Shown one piece after another: positions 1 to 7,977 of a stretch of DNA of 64,000 bases. Made by a program: the position numbers and the translations under genes. The first letter of the stretch is position 1; each line of letters starts with the position of its first letter. This DNA is from Cupriavidus pauculus (GTDB lineage Bacteria > Pseudomonadota > Gammaproteobacteria > Burkholderiales > Burkholderiaceae), in the NCBI RefSeq assembly GCF_003854935.1, contig NZ_CP033970.1:1612001-1676000 (forward strand), read 5' to 3'. The notes under the pieces are model-generated. The model ran no database searches. It worked only from the letters and a program-made list of their open reading frames with translations, and was not told the origin of the DNA.

Positions 1-656
1 TGACCGGCGCGCAATGCCAGCAGCGACTCGCAATGGCGCACCGCGCTGCTGACCCCGTCCACCACCGGCACGGGTATCTTGCCCTGCAGGGCCCGCGCCA
101 GCCCCGCAAGCGGCGCACCGGCGACAATAATGACGTCGGCACCATCTTCGCGGACTGCCCGCAGGCTCATGTCTTCGAGCGCACGCGTGTGGTCCTGCTG
201 GACACTCCCGATGTCGCGCAACGGCGATTGCAACGATCGGATGCTCGCCAGCCGGGAGGCGAGCCCGTTGGCCGCCACGCACTCCCTGTACCACGCCTCG
301 ATGCGATGGGAGATCGCGATGATGGAAAAGCGCTGGCCGAGCAGGCATGCGCTGGCCAATGCGGCCTCGGTCATGCCCACGACCGGCACGTCGAACAGTT
401 CCTTGATGCCGGCAAGGCCCGGATCACCAAATGCCGCGACGATGAGCCCATCGAAGGTGCCCGCGCGCTCGGCGGCCGCGCACGCCGTGGCGTAGCCGCC
501 CACCAGGGCTTCGAATCGGGTTTCGATATAGGCCACGCCAAAGCTGGCAGTGGCCATGGTCAGGTGCGTGTCGGGCGACGCCGTGCGCTTTGCCTCTGCG
601 TAGATGAGGTCGCTGACGGATTCGCTGATGTTGGGATTGACGATCAGGATATTCAT
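1..656 (-). CDS. Asp/Glu/hydantoin racemase family protein (3' end outside window)
   Basis: Reading leftward from 656 the protein begins MNILIVNPNISES, the usual N-terminus of the hydantoin/aspartate racemase family; it runs off the left edge after about 218 residues. The family uses two cysteines as acid/base pair. Here the first site reads VAAFGDPGL (usually ACFGDPGL) and the second reads VAGAPLAGLA (usually LGCAGMAGLA), so both cysteines appear replaced by alanine. It lies downstream of the hydantoinase in the same operon. An alternative in-frame ATG at 671 lies three bases after the hydantoinase stop (TGA CGC ATG) and would add five residues; the start at 656 fits the family better, and neither start has a clear ribosome-binding site. 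Fold assignment is firm; racemase activity is doubtful. Confidence 0.82.
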   Translation of the reverse strand, partial: MNILIVNPNISESVSDLIYAEAKRTASPDTHLTMATASFGVAYIETRFEALVGGYATACAAAERAGTFDGLIVAAFGDPGLAGIKELFDVPVVGMTEAALASACLLGQRFSIIAISHRIEAWYRECVAANGLASRLASIRSLQSPLRDIGSVQQDHTRALEDMSLRAVREDGADVIIVAGAPLAGLARALQGKIPVPVVDGVSSAVRHCESLLALRAG

Positions 657-674
657 GGCTGCCACTGTCATGCG

Positions 675-2093
675 TCAAAGCTCGGGTTGTCCTGCTTCCA
701 GGAACCGCCCGCGTCCGGCGGTGGGCTCCAGGTACTCGCCATCCCGCACGATCATCTCGCCGCGAGAGAACGTGGTCATGGGCCAGCCCGTGACTTCCGT
801 GCCTTCATAGGGCGTGTAGTCGACGGCATGGTGCAGATTGCGGTTGGTGATGCGCACCTTGCGCTCGGGATCCCACAACACGATGTCCGCGTCGGCGCCG
901 ATGGCGATGGTCCCCTTGCGCGGGTAGAGGCCATAGATTCTTGCCGGCCGGTATGACGTGAGCTCCACGAACTGGTGCAGGGACAGCTTGCCGCGCTGGA
1001 CGCCATCGAACAGCAGCGGCAGCCGCGTCTCGATGCCGGGCACACCGTTGGGGATGTGGTCGAACGGTTGCGGGCCGCCGCCAAGCTTCTTGCCTTGCGG
1101 ATCGTCATAGTTGAAGGGCGCGTGATCCGACGAGAACACGCTGAACACGCCGTTTGCCAGCGCGCGCCAGACGGCGGCCTGGTTCTCGGGATCGCGCGGC
1201 GGCGGGCTGCACACGCACTTGGCACCTTCGTAGCCATCGTCACCGGGCAGGCCCATGTCCTCGGCAGTGAGATAAAGGTATTGCGGGCAGGTCTCCGCCA
1301 GAATCTTCAGTCCCCGGCCCTGCGCCCAGCGAATCTGCTCGATGGCTTCCTTTCCCGACACATGGACGATCAGGATCGGCACGTCGACCAGTTCGGCGAA
1401 CGAGATGGCACGATGGGTGGCTTCGCGTTCCACCACGGCCGGCCGTGCAAGCCCGTGGAAGCGCGGGGCCAGGCGGCCTTCGCCGGTCAGCTTGTCGGTC
1501 AGCCACGAGATGCAGTCGGCGTTCTCGGCATGCACCATCACCAGCGCCTGATTCTCGCGGGCCACGGCCAGGACTTCCAGCATTTCACGGTCGGACAGCT
1601 TCAGGTCGTCGTAGGTCATGTACACCTTGAACGAGCTGTAGCCCTGGCGGATGAGCGCGGGCAATTCCTCGCGCAGGACCGTGGGCGTGGCGTCGGCGAC
1701 GATCAGGTGAAACGCGTAGTCGATCACGGCGCGGCCTTCCGCGCGATGGTGGTAATCGGCCACCGCGGCTTTCAGGGACTGTCCCTTTTCCTGCGCCGCG
1801 AAAGGGATGACGGTGGTCGTCCCCCCGCACACGGCCGCCCGGGTGCCGGTGAAAAAGTCGTCGGCCATGCGCATGCCCTCGGGCATGGGCTGGTCCAGGT
1901 GGCAGTGGCCGTCAACGCCGCCGGGCAGGGCCAGCAGGCCGGTGGCGTCGACTTCCTGCCGCGCGGCGGGCAAGCCGTGGCCAAGTGAAACGATCTTGCC
2001 GCCGCGTACGCCGATGTCGCAGCGGAAGCGATCGGAAGCGGTGACCACGTCCGCATTGCGGATCACGAGGTCGAGATTGTTGTCTGCAGTCAT
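675..2093 (-). CDS. Dihydropyrimidinase / D-hydantoinase
   Basis: A cytoplasmic cyclic amidase of about 472 residues, the usual family length. It opens hydantoin- or dihydropyrimidine-type rings to N-carbamoyl amino acids. Metal-site motifs are all visible: GHCHLDQP (two His), the SFKVYMTYDD segment with the carbamylated lysine, VHAENAD, VHVSGKEA and SSDHAPF with the last metal Asp. GGAGAG lies eight bases before the ATG at 2093; an ATG six bases upstream (2099) is too close to that site. It sits 26 bases after the decarboxylase-like gene and just before the racemase homologue, so all are probably one transcript from the promoter near 4306. No N-carbamoylase is visible; it may lie beyond the left edge. 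Substrate is unknown. Confidence 0.9.
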   Translation of the reverse strand: MTADNNLDLVIRNADVVTASDRFRCDIGVRGGKIVSLGHGLPAARQEVDATGLLALPGGVDGHCHLDQPMPEGMRMADDFFTGTRAAVCGGTTTVIPFAAQEKGQSLKAAVADYHHRAEGRAVIDYAFHLIVADATPTVLREELPALIRQGYSSFKVYMTYDDLKLSDREMLEVLAVARENQALVMVHAENADCISWLTDKLTGEGRLAPRFHGLARPAVVEREATHRAISFAELVDVPILIVHVSGKEAIEQIRWAQGRGLKILAETCPQYLYLTAEDMGLPGDDGYEGAKCVCSPPPRDPENQAAVWRALANGVFSVFSSDHAPFNYDDPQGKKLGGGPQPFDHIPNGVPGIETRLPLLFDGVQRGKLSLHQFVELTSYRPARIYGLYPRKGTIAIGADADIVLWDPERKVRITNRNLHHAVDYTPYEGTEVTGWPMTTFSRGEMIVRDGEYLEPTAGRGRFLEAGQPEL

Positions 2094-2119
2094 GGTCATC
2101 ACTCTCCGGTGCTTCGCGC

Positions 2120-2848
2120 TTAGTGGACTTCCTGGAACAGGCGGCCCCAGCCCTTCACGTCGCGGGTGTCGACACCGGCCAGGCGCAGCGAACTCCAGAC
2201 GACCGTGGAGATCGTGTCGTAGAGCGGGATGCCGGTCTCGGCCTCCAGCTCCTCGGCCAGGTGGGCCGCGTGCAGGTTCGTGCAGAACGTGGTGATGGCC
2301 TGCACGTTTTCCGCGGCAAGTTCGCGCACCATCCGGCGAATGGTGTCTGCTTCGACTTCGGCAAAGCTGTAGTTCACCTGGAGCCCCAGGTGGCGTTCGG
2401 CCGAACAATCGAAGCCGCTGCGCTGGTAGTTGGCCACGATGCGTTCCTGCACGTCGGCCAGGTACGGCGTGGCCAGCCCGAAGCGGCGCGCGCCCGTGAT
2501 CTCCAGGATCTCGTTGAGCGCCAGCACCGAGGTGGTGGCCGGGATGCCCGTGGCTTCCGTGATCTGCCGGCACAGCGCCTGGTCTCGGTCGAAGCCGAGC
2601 CAGCCCGACGAGGTGCCGTTCCAGGCGATGACATCGACGCGGGCGTCGGCCAGCAGCCGGGCCGCCGCCAGGATCTTCTCCAGGTCGAACTGGCCCAGTG
2701 CCTGGTTGCTCAGCGAAATCTCGGTGACCGTGAAGCGCGAGAAATGCGCGCTGACGCCGGGCAGGCCGCTGACCATCGCACTGGTAATGGGCTCCAGCGC
2801 GGTGTTGGACGACGGCGTCAGCATGCCGAGACGGGTTTTCTTGCTCAT
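2120..2848 (-). CDS. Arylmalonate decarboxylase / maleate isomerase-like protein
   Basis: A 242-residue member of the Asp/Glu racemase superfamily, in the branch with maleate cis-trans isomerase and arylmalonate decarboxylase. The N-terminus MSKKTRLGMLTPSSNTALEP is typical of that branch. The C-terminal catalytic cysteine is present in TTFCTNLHAA. The first site reads WNGTSSGW, with Gly where isomerases and racemases have Cys. One cysteine plus Gly is the arrangement known for arylmalonate decarboxylase, which suggests decarboxylation or another one-base reaction rather than isomerisation. It is second in the hydantoinase operon, after the MFS transporter. Family call is good; the reaction is inferred. 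Confidence 0.75.
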   Translation of the reverse strand: MSKKTRLGMLTPSSNTALEPITSAMVSGLPGVSAHFSRFTVTEISLSNQALGQFDLEKILAAARLLADARVDVIAWNGTSSGWLGFDRDQALCRQITEATGIPATTSVLALNEILEITGARRFGLATPYLADVQERIVANYQRSGFDCSAERHLGLQVNYSFAEVEADTIRRMVRELAAENVQAITTFCTNLHAAHLAEELEAETGIPLYDTISTVVWSSLRLAGVDTRDVKGWGRLFQEVH

Positions 2849-2933
2849 GGTGGGTTCTCAGGAGTTGTCGGGCACTGTCTGGGCGCAGTGCCTCAAGTTG
2901 GTGTGGGTCTTGTTGTTCGGGGTGGTCGCTGAA

Positions 2934-4232
2934 TCAGACCGGAAGCTTCTTCTCGTAGTCGATGGCCGTGGATGCCAGCAGCAGCCCGACGCCAGCGGCA
3001 GCAAAGAACATCAGGGCGAGGAAGTACGAGCCCGTGAACTGCACGATCATCCCGACGATGATCGGCACGGTGATGCCGCCGATGTTGCCGCCCAGGTTCA
3101 TCACGCCGCCCAGGAAGCCGATCTTGTTCCGGGTGCCCAGGATCGACGGGATGCACCAGAACAGGCCGCACCAGCGCAGGAAGAACAGCGTGGAGGAGAG
3201 CAGGGCCACCACTGCGACCGGGTTCGTCACATACGCCACGGAGAAGATCGAGACCGTGGCGACCACGGCGGCAATGCCGAACAGCGTGCGCATCACCACG
3301 TTCGGCCGGCCGCCCGCTTCCTTCCACTTGTCGGCAATCCAGCCGCCGATCAGCTCGCCGATGAAGCCGCAGAAGAAGATGATGAAGCTGGCGCCGCCCA
3401 TGGCCTTGATATCGAAGCCATGCACCTTGTTCAGGTAGTTCGGCATCCAGGTCAGCAGCCCGTAGAACACGGTGTTGAAGCACATCCAGCCGATGGCCAT
3501 GCACCAGACCGAGCGGTACTTGAAGAAATCGAGCGACCGGCCCGACAGGTTTGCCGGCTCGGCACGGTTTTCATTGGCCTGGGCTTCCTCGATGTAGCGC
3601 GCTTCCAGCTCGTTGACGCCCGCATGCTCGCGCGGCGAGTTGCGGATGTACCACCATGCCATGGCCCCGGCGATGACGGTGCCCACGCCGGCCACCACGA
3701 AGGCCAGGCGCCACGACCCGAGTGCGGCAATCAGCCACGTAATGATGATGGCGCCCAGTGCCGCGCCCAGCGGGGCGCCGCCGTCCAGCAGCGTCGCGCC
3801 GCGGCCGCGTTCGTTCTGGGTCATCCAGATGGCATTGAGCTTGCCGCCCGCCGGGTAGATCGGCGCTTCGGCGGCGCCCAGGCCCAGGCGGGTCAGCAGC
3901 AGGGACGTGGCGTTGGTGCACACCGCGGCCAGCGCCTGGAACGCGCCCCAGAACACCGTGGCGGACGCAATCACGATGCGCGGCTTGTACTTGTCGGCCA
4001 GCATGCCCCCCGGCACCTGCATGAGGGCATAGGTCCAGAAGAACGAACTCAGGATCAGCCCCTGCATCGCGGGGCTGAGGTCGAACTCCTTGGCGATCAG
4101 TGGCATGGCCACGGACAGCGACGCGCGGTCGATGTAGTTGATGGCGATGAGGAACAGCATCATCAGGAAGATCTTCCAACGGACGCCGCTGCGTGCAGGG
4201 GTCATCGTGGCGGCCTGACTGGTGGGTGGCAT
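2934..4232 (-). CDS. MFS transporter, anion:cation symporter (ACS) type
   Basis: A 432-residue inner-membrane protein with about 12 hydrophobic segments in two halves. The start of the first helix followed by NYIDRASLSVAMP and the GGMLADKYKPR loop are typical of the ACS family, which imports organic anions, including hydantoin-, allantoate- and hexuronate-type compounds. It is the first gene of the leftward operon and most likely imports the substrate handled by the hydantoinase and its neighbours. A good GGAG ribosome-binding site lies upstream of the ATG at 4232. The exact substrate cannot be read from sequence. Confidence 0.88.
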   Translation of the reverse strand: MPPTSQAATMTPARSGVRWKIFLMMLFLIAINYIDRASLSVAMPLIAKEFDLSPAMQGLILSSFFWTYALMQVPGGMLADKYKPRIVIASATVFWGAFQALAAVCTNATSLLLTRLGLGAAEAPIYPAGGKLNAIWMTQNERGRGATLLDGGAPLGAALGAIIITWLIAALGSWRLAFVVAGVGTVIAGAMAWWYIRNSPREHAGVNELEARYIEEAQANENRAEPANLSGRSLDFFKYRSVWCMAIGWMCFNTVFYGLLTWMPNYLNKVHGFDIKAMGGASFIIFFCGFIGELIGGWIADKWKEAGGRPNVVMRTLFGIAAVVATVSIFSVAYVTNPVAVVALLSSTLFFLRWCGLFWCIPSILGTRNKIGFLGGVMNLGGNIGGITVPIIVGMIVQFTGSYFLALMFFAAAGVGLLLASTAIDYEKKLPV

Positions 4233-4305
4233 GACGGGGGTCTCCTTGCTCCTGGGTACTGTGTTGTCTGGATGTTTCGTGTCAGGGTGTCGCGCAACTG
4301 GAGCG

Positions 4306-4334
4306 AGTATAGGATACGTAATCGGTAATTACAA
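4306..4334 (-). promoter_or_regulatory. Sigma-70-like promoter of the hydantoinase operon with overlapping palindrome
   Basis: On the minus strand TTGTAA (4334-4329) and TATACT (4311-4306) are separated by exactly 17 bases, close to consensus. The perfect palindrome GTAATTAC (4325-4332) covers the -35 end, and a further GTAAT lies five bases away in the spacer, so a repressor bound here would block the promoter. The divergent GntR gene begins about 90 bases to the right and is the obvious candidate. This AT-rich patch stands out from its GC-rich surroundings. No start-site data. Confidence 0.6.
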
Positions 4335-4424
4335 CGCCGCTAAGTTATTGAAAAATATAGATATAGAGTAAGCACCAATTCGGTGTGATAGTCTTCCGTC
4401 TGGTGCAGATTCCCCGTTCTGGTG

Positions 4425-5156
4425 ATGTCCGTGACACAAGCGTTACCCAAAACCGCCCGCCTGCGCACGCTGGGCATGGCCGCCGAGATTGCGGCGCGTC
4501 TGCGCACGATGATCCAGGAGGGCGAGTTGCCTCCCGGGGCACGCATCGACGAGAAATCGCTGTGCGACGCCTTCGACGTTTCGAAGACGCCATTGCGCGA
4601 GGCGCTGAAGGTGCTGGTGGCCGAAGGGCTGGTGCTGCACCGGCAGTACATCGGCTATCGCGTGGCGCCGCTGGACCTGGACGAACTGCGGCAGACCTTC
4701 GAAACGCTGCACGGCCTGGAGGCGCATGCGGGCGAACTGGTCGCCAATCGGCTGGGCGATGCCGCGCTGGCAAGAATCGAGCGCAAGCACCAGGCCATGA
4801 TCGACGCCCATGCGGCCGGCAAGCGTACCGACTACTTCCGCATCAACCAGGAAATCCACCAGATGATCGTCGACAGCGTCGGCAACGCCGTGCTGTCGGG
4901 GATCTATGCAACGCTGATGAGCAAGGTGCACCGCGCCCGTGGTGCCGCCAATGCCGACCAGTTGCGGTGGCAGGAGTCTCACGAAGAGCACGACGCCATC
5001 ATGGCGGCGCTACGCGAGCCAGGGCGGCCGCGTCTGGCATCCATCCTCCGCGCGCATTCGGAAAACACCGCAAGGGAAGTGCTGCGCGTGGTCGAACAGA
5101 GCCTGGCCGAGCCCGGCGGCCGCGCCACCCACGTGCGCCGCGGCCGGGAATCCTGA
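4425..5156 (+). CDS. GntR-family transcriptional regulator (FadR/FCD type)
   Basis: A 243-residue regulator with an N-terminal winged helix (about residues 15-80, including FDVSKTPLREALKVL and a wing region) and a C-terminal all-helical FCD ligand domain (HGLEAHAGELVANR, NQEIHQMIVDS, with spaced His for metal or acid binding). It is divergent from the hydantoinase operon and shares its intergenic region, so it probably represses that operon until a substrate or carboxylate product binds. Translation could start at the GTG at 4422 or the adjacent ATG at 4425; the ATG is used here. Confidence 0.88.
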   Translation: MSVTQALPKTARLRTLGMAAEIAARLRTMIQEGELPPGARIDEKSLCDAFDVSKTPLREALKVLVAEGLVLHRQYIGYRVAPLDLDELRQTFETLHGLEAHAGELVANRLGDAALARIERKHQAMIDAHAAGKRTDYFRINQEIHQMIVDSVGNAVLSGIYATLMSKVHRARGAANADQLRWQESHEEHDAIMAALREPGRPRLASILRAHSENTAREVLRVVEQSLAEPGGRATHVRRGRES

Positions 5157-5228
5157 CGGTCCGGGGTCCGTCGGACGAGGGAGTCGCCATTGTCCCGTCC
5201 CATGCACAATTCATTAGCAATCAAATCA

Positions 5229-5258
5229 TTGCATTCCATAACAATTTGGATGTACGAT
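5229..5258 (+). promoter_or_regulatory. Possible sigma-70 promoter of the FAD-dehydrogenase operon
   Basis: TTGCAT (5229-5234) and TACGAT (5253-5258) lie 18 bases apart in an AT-rich patch about 100 bases before the small-subunit start. The surroundings are otherwise very GC-rich. The match is moderate and the call is an inference. Confidence 0.35.
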
Positions 5259-5355
5259 GACCGACCTTTTCCAGCGTGAGACGGGTCCGGGACGTCAATA
5301 GCGGCGCCAAACAGAGATCCGCGTGGGGACAACGCCTGATAACCACGGACCTCAC

Positions 5356-6063
5356 ATGTCTACGCCCCCGTTCTCACGTCGTGCCTTCCTGAAGGCGACC
5401 GCGGTTGCCGTGCCGGTCGCCACCATTCCGCTTCACGATCTCCGCGCCAAGGGCCTGGAGGACGTGCATCTGCAGCACTACCAGCCCGTCTTCTTCAGCG
5501 CGCCCGAGTGGCAGTTCATCCTGGCCGCCTGCGACCGCCTGATCCCGGCCGAAGGGAAGGGGCCGGGCGCGCTGGAAACCAATGTCCCCGTTTTCATCGA
5601 CCAGCAGCTCAAGGGCGGCCTGGGCGACGACATCTACCTGCAGGGCCCGCACAACGTGGCCGCGCCCAAAACGCTGGGCTTCCAGCTGCCGTACGCGCCG
5701 CAGGACGTCTACCGGCGCGGCATCGCGCTGGTGCAGCAGGCGGCCACGGCTCGCCACGGCCAGCCGTTCCACCGCCTGTCGAGCGCCGACCAGGACGCAC
5801 TGCTGACCGCGCTGCAGAAAGACACCATCGACTTCACCGCGCTGGGCGAGAGCAGCCTCAAGGCGTCGCAGTTCTTCTCGCAACTGCTTGGCGATACCAA
5901 GAACGGCTACCTGGCCGATCCGATGTACGGCGGCAACAAGGACATGAAGGCCTGGGTCGCCATTGGCTTCCCCGGCGCGCGCGCCCAGTACATCGAGTGG
6001 GTGGACCAGCACAACGTCCCCTATCCGCTGGGCCCCGTCAGCGTGAGCGGCAAGCGGGCCTGA
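5356..6063 (+). CDS. FAD-dependent gluconate/glucose dehydrogenase, small (gamma) subunit
   Basis: A 235-residue protein beginning MSTPPFSRRAFLKATAVAV, a twin-arginine (Tat) signal. It belongs to the gluconate 2-dehydrogenase subunit 3 family, which carries the signal for Tat export of the whole folded complex and assists assembly of the flavoprotein. The gene order small subunit, GMC flavoprotein, multiheme cytochrome c is the standard one for gluconate 2-dehydrogenase and for the Burkholderia FAD-glucose dehydrogenase. A GTG at 5323 is in frame but would bury the signal, so the ATG at 5356 is chosen. Confidence 0.88.
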   Translation: MSTPPFSRRAFLKATAVAVPVATIPLHDLRAKGLEDVHLQHYQPVFFSAPEWQFILAACDRLIPAEGKGPGALETNVPVFIDQQLKGGLGDDIYLQGPHNVAAPKTLGFQLPYAPQDVYRRGIALVQQAATARHGQPFHRLSSADQDALLTALQKDTIDFTALGESSLKASQFFSQLLGDTKNGYLADPMYGGNKDMKAWVAIGFPGARAQYIEWVDQHNVPYPLGPVSVSGKRA

Positions 6064-6196
6064 GGGCCTGAGCGCTTGATCCCCTGAGCGCGCCAGCCGT
6101 CCGTCCGGCCGCTCCGTCCACTGTCTTTCCCAATTTCCGCGTGAGGCGCACCCGGCCGCGCCGTGGCCCGCTTCACGCCCAGCACAAGCACGTCAT

Positions 6197-7966
6197 ATGC
6201 CCCAGATCACCAACGACGACGTCGACGTCGTCATCGTCGGCCTTGGATGGGCCGGTTCGCTGATGGCCATCGAACTGGCCCAGGCCGGCCTCAAGGTGCG
6301 CGCGCTAGAGCGCGGCCCGGACCGGCCACCCGAGGACTTTGCCTACCCAAAGCCCGCCGACCAGTACGGCTATGCCACGCGCAACAAGGTCTTTGCCACG
6401 CCGCGCGATGCCGCGCTGACCGTACGCTACAAGCAGGACGAGACCGCGCTGCCCACGCGCAAGTGGGGCGCCTTCGCGCCCGGCACCGGCGTGGGCGGGT
6501 CGGGCCTGCACTGGACTGGCGTGCTGATCCGCCCGACGCCCACCGACCTCAAGCTCAAGACCTACGCCGACCAGGCCTACCGGCGCGGCACGCTCGACGC
6601 CGACATGCGCATCAAGGACTTTCCGTTCACGTGGGACGAGATCGAGCCGTACTACGACTTCTTCGACAAGGTCTGCGGCCTGTCTGGCAACACCGGCAAC
6701 CTGCGCGGCCAGATCCAGCCCGGCGGCGACCCGTTCGAAGGCCCGCGCTCGAACCCGTATCCGCTGCCCGCGCTGGAAGACACGCTGAACTGTTCGATGT
6801 TCGCGGAGACGGCGCGCAAGCTGGGCTACCACCCGTTCCCGAACCCGTCGGCCAACGTGTCGCGGGCCTGGACCAACCCGTACGGCGCCCAGCTCGCTCC
6901 GTGCAACTACTGCGGCTACTGCAGCAAGTACCCGTGCCTGAACTACTCGAAGGCGTCGCCGCAGACCACCGTGCTGGATGTGGTCAAGCGCATGCCGAAC
7001 TTCTCGTACCGCGTGAACGCCAACGTGATCCGCGTGGACCTGCACAAGGACCGCAAGACCGCGCGCGGCGTGACCTACATCGACGAGCACGGCAAGGAGG
7101 TGTTCCAGCCGGCAAAGATCGTCGTGCTGTCGAGCTTCCAGTTCGCCAACGTGCGGCTGATGCTGCTGTCGGGCATCGGCAAGCCGTACGACCCGGTGTC
7201 CGAAACCGGCACGGTGGGGCGCAACTACGCGTTCCTGAGCAACGGCGGCGCCACGCTGTTCTTCAAGGACAAGCACTTCAACCCGTTCGCCACGGCCGGC
7301 GCCACGGGCGAGATGTTCAACGACATCTCGCCGGGCAACTTCGACGGCCCGTCGCTGGGCTTCATCGGCGGCGCCAAGATCCATAGCTCGCAGGCAACCG
7401 GCGCGCCCATCGGCACGGCGCTGCCGCCCGGCACGCCAGGCTGGGGCAAGGGCTGGAAGGAGGGCATGGTGGACTGGTACGGCCGCTCGATGAAGATCAG
7501 CATCACGACCACGTGCATGTCGTACCGCGGCCACTACCTGGACCTGGACCCGCGCTACAAGGACCCGTGGGGCCAGCCGCTGCTGCGCATGACGTTCGAC
7601 TGGCGCGAGAACGAGCTGAAGCTCCAGCGCTACCTGCGCGAGATCGTGCTGAAGATTGCAAAGGAGATGAAGCCGGACGTGATGTCGGAGAGCTTCCTGG
7701 CGCTCGATTCGCACTGGGACATCACCAAGTACGTGTCGACCCACAACGTGGGCGGCGCGATCATGGGCATGTCGCCGCGCGACTCGGCGCTGAACCGCTA
7801 CCTGCAGTCGTGGGACGTCCACAACGTCTTCGTGCCCGGCGGCAACGCGTTTCCGCAGAACTTCCAGGCCAATCCCACCGCCACGATCGGCGCCATCACG
7901 CTGATGGCCGCGGACGCCATCAAGAAGCAGTACCTCAAGAACCCGGGACCGCTGGTGCAAGCCTGA
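6197..7966 (+). CDS. FAD-dependent gluconate/glucose dehydrogenase, GMC flavoprotein subunit
   Basis: A 589-residue GMC oxidoreductase. The FAD-binding fold starts at once (VVIVGLGWAGSLMA), the substrate loop GTGVGGSGLHWTG is near residue 95, and the C-terminal catalytic part contains THNVGGAIMG and NPTATIGA. It has no signal of its own and should be exported with the Tat-bearing small subunit. A cysteine run CNYCGYCSKYPC at residues 236-247 gives CxxCxxCx4C, a likely iron-sulfur site; FAD-glucose dehydrogenase of this three-subunit type is known to hold a 3Fe-4S cluster. It oxidises a sugar or aldonate in the periplasm and passes electrons to the cytochrome. Gluconate, glucose or another polyol all remain possible substrates. 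Confidence 0.87.
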   Translation: MPQITNDDVDVVIVGLGWAGSLMAIELAQAGLKVRALERGPDRPPEDFAYPKPADQYGYATRNKVFATPRDAALTVRYKQDETALPTRKWGAFAPGTGVGGSGLHWTGVLIRPTPTDLKLKTYADQAYRRGTLDADMRIKDFPFTWDEIEPYYDFFDKVCGLSGNTGNLRGQIQPGGDPFEGPRSNPYPLPALEDTLNCSMFAETARKLGYHPFPNPSANVSRAWTNPYGAQLAPCNYCGYCSKYPCLNYSKASPQTTVLDVVKRMPNFSYRVNANVIRVDLHKDRKTARGVTYIDEHGKEVFQPAKIVVLSSFQFANVRLMLLSGIGKPYDPVSETGTVGRNYAFLSNGGATLFFKDKHFNPFATAGATGEMFNDISPGNFDGPSLGFIGGAKIHSSQATGAPIGTALPPGTPGWGKGWKEGMVDWYGRSMKISITTTCMSYRGHYLDLDPRYKDPWGQPLLRMTFDWRENELKLQRYLREIVLKIAKEMKPDVMSESFLALDSHWDITKYVSTHNVGGAIMGMSPRDSALNRYLQSWDVHNVFVPGGNAFPQNFQANPTATIGAITLMAADAIKKQYLKNPGPLVQA

Positions 7967-7977
7967 CCGAGACGACC

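Noticed and set aside
2430-4328. Open frame of about 630 codons on the plus strand across the MFS and decarboxylase-like genes
   Set aside because: It is antisense to genes with clear family motifs; its His/Gln/Arg-rich translation is typical of the reverse frame of GC-rich coding DNA.
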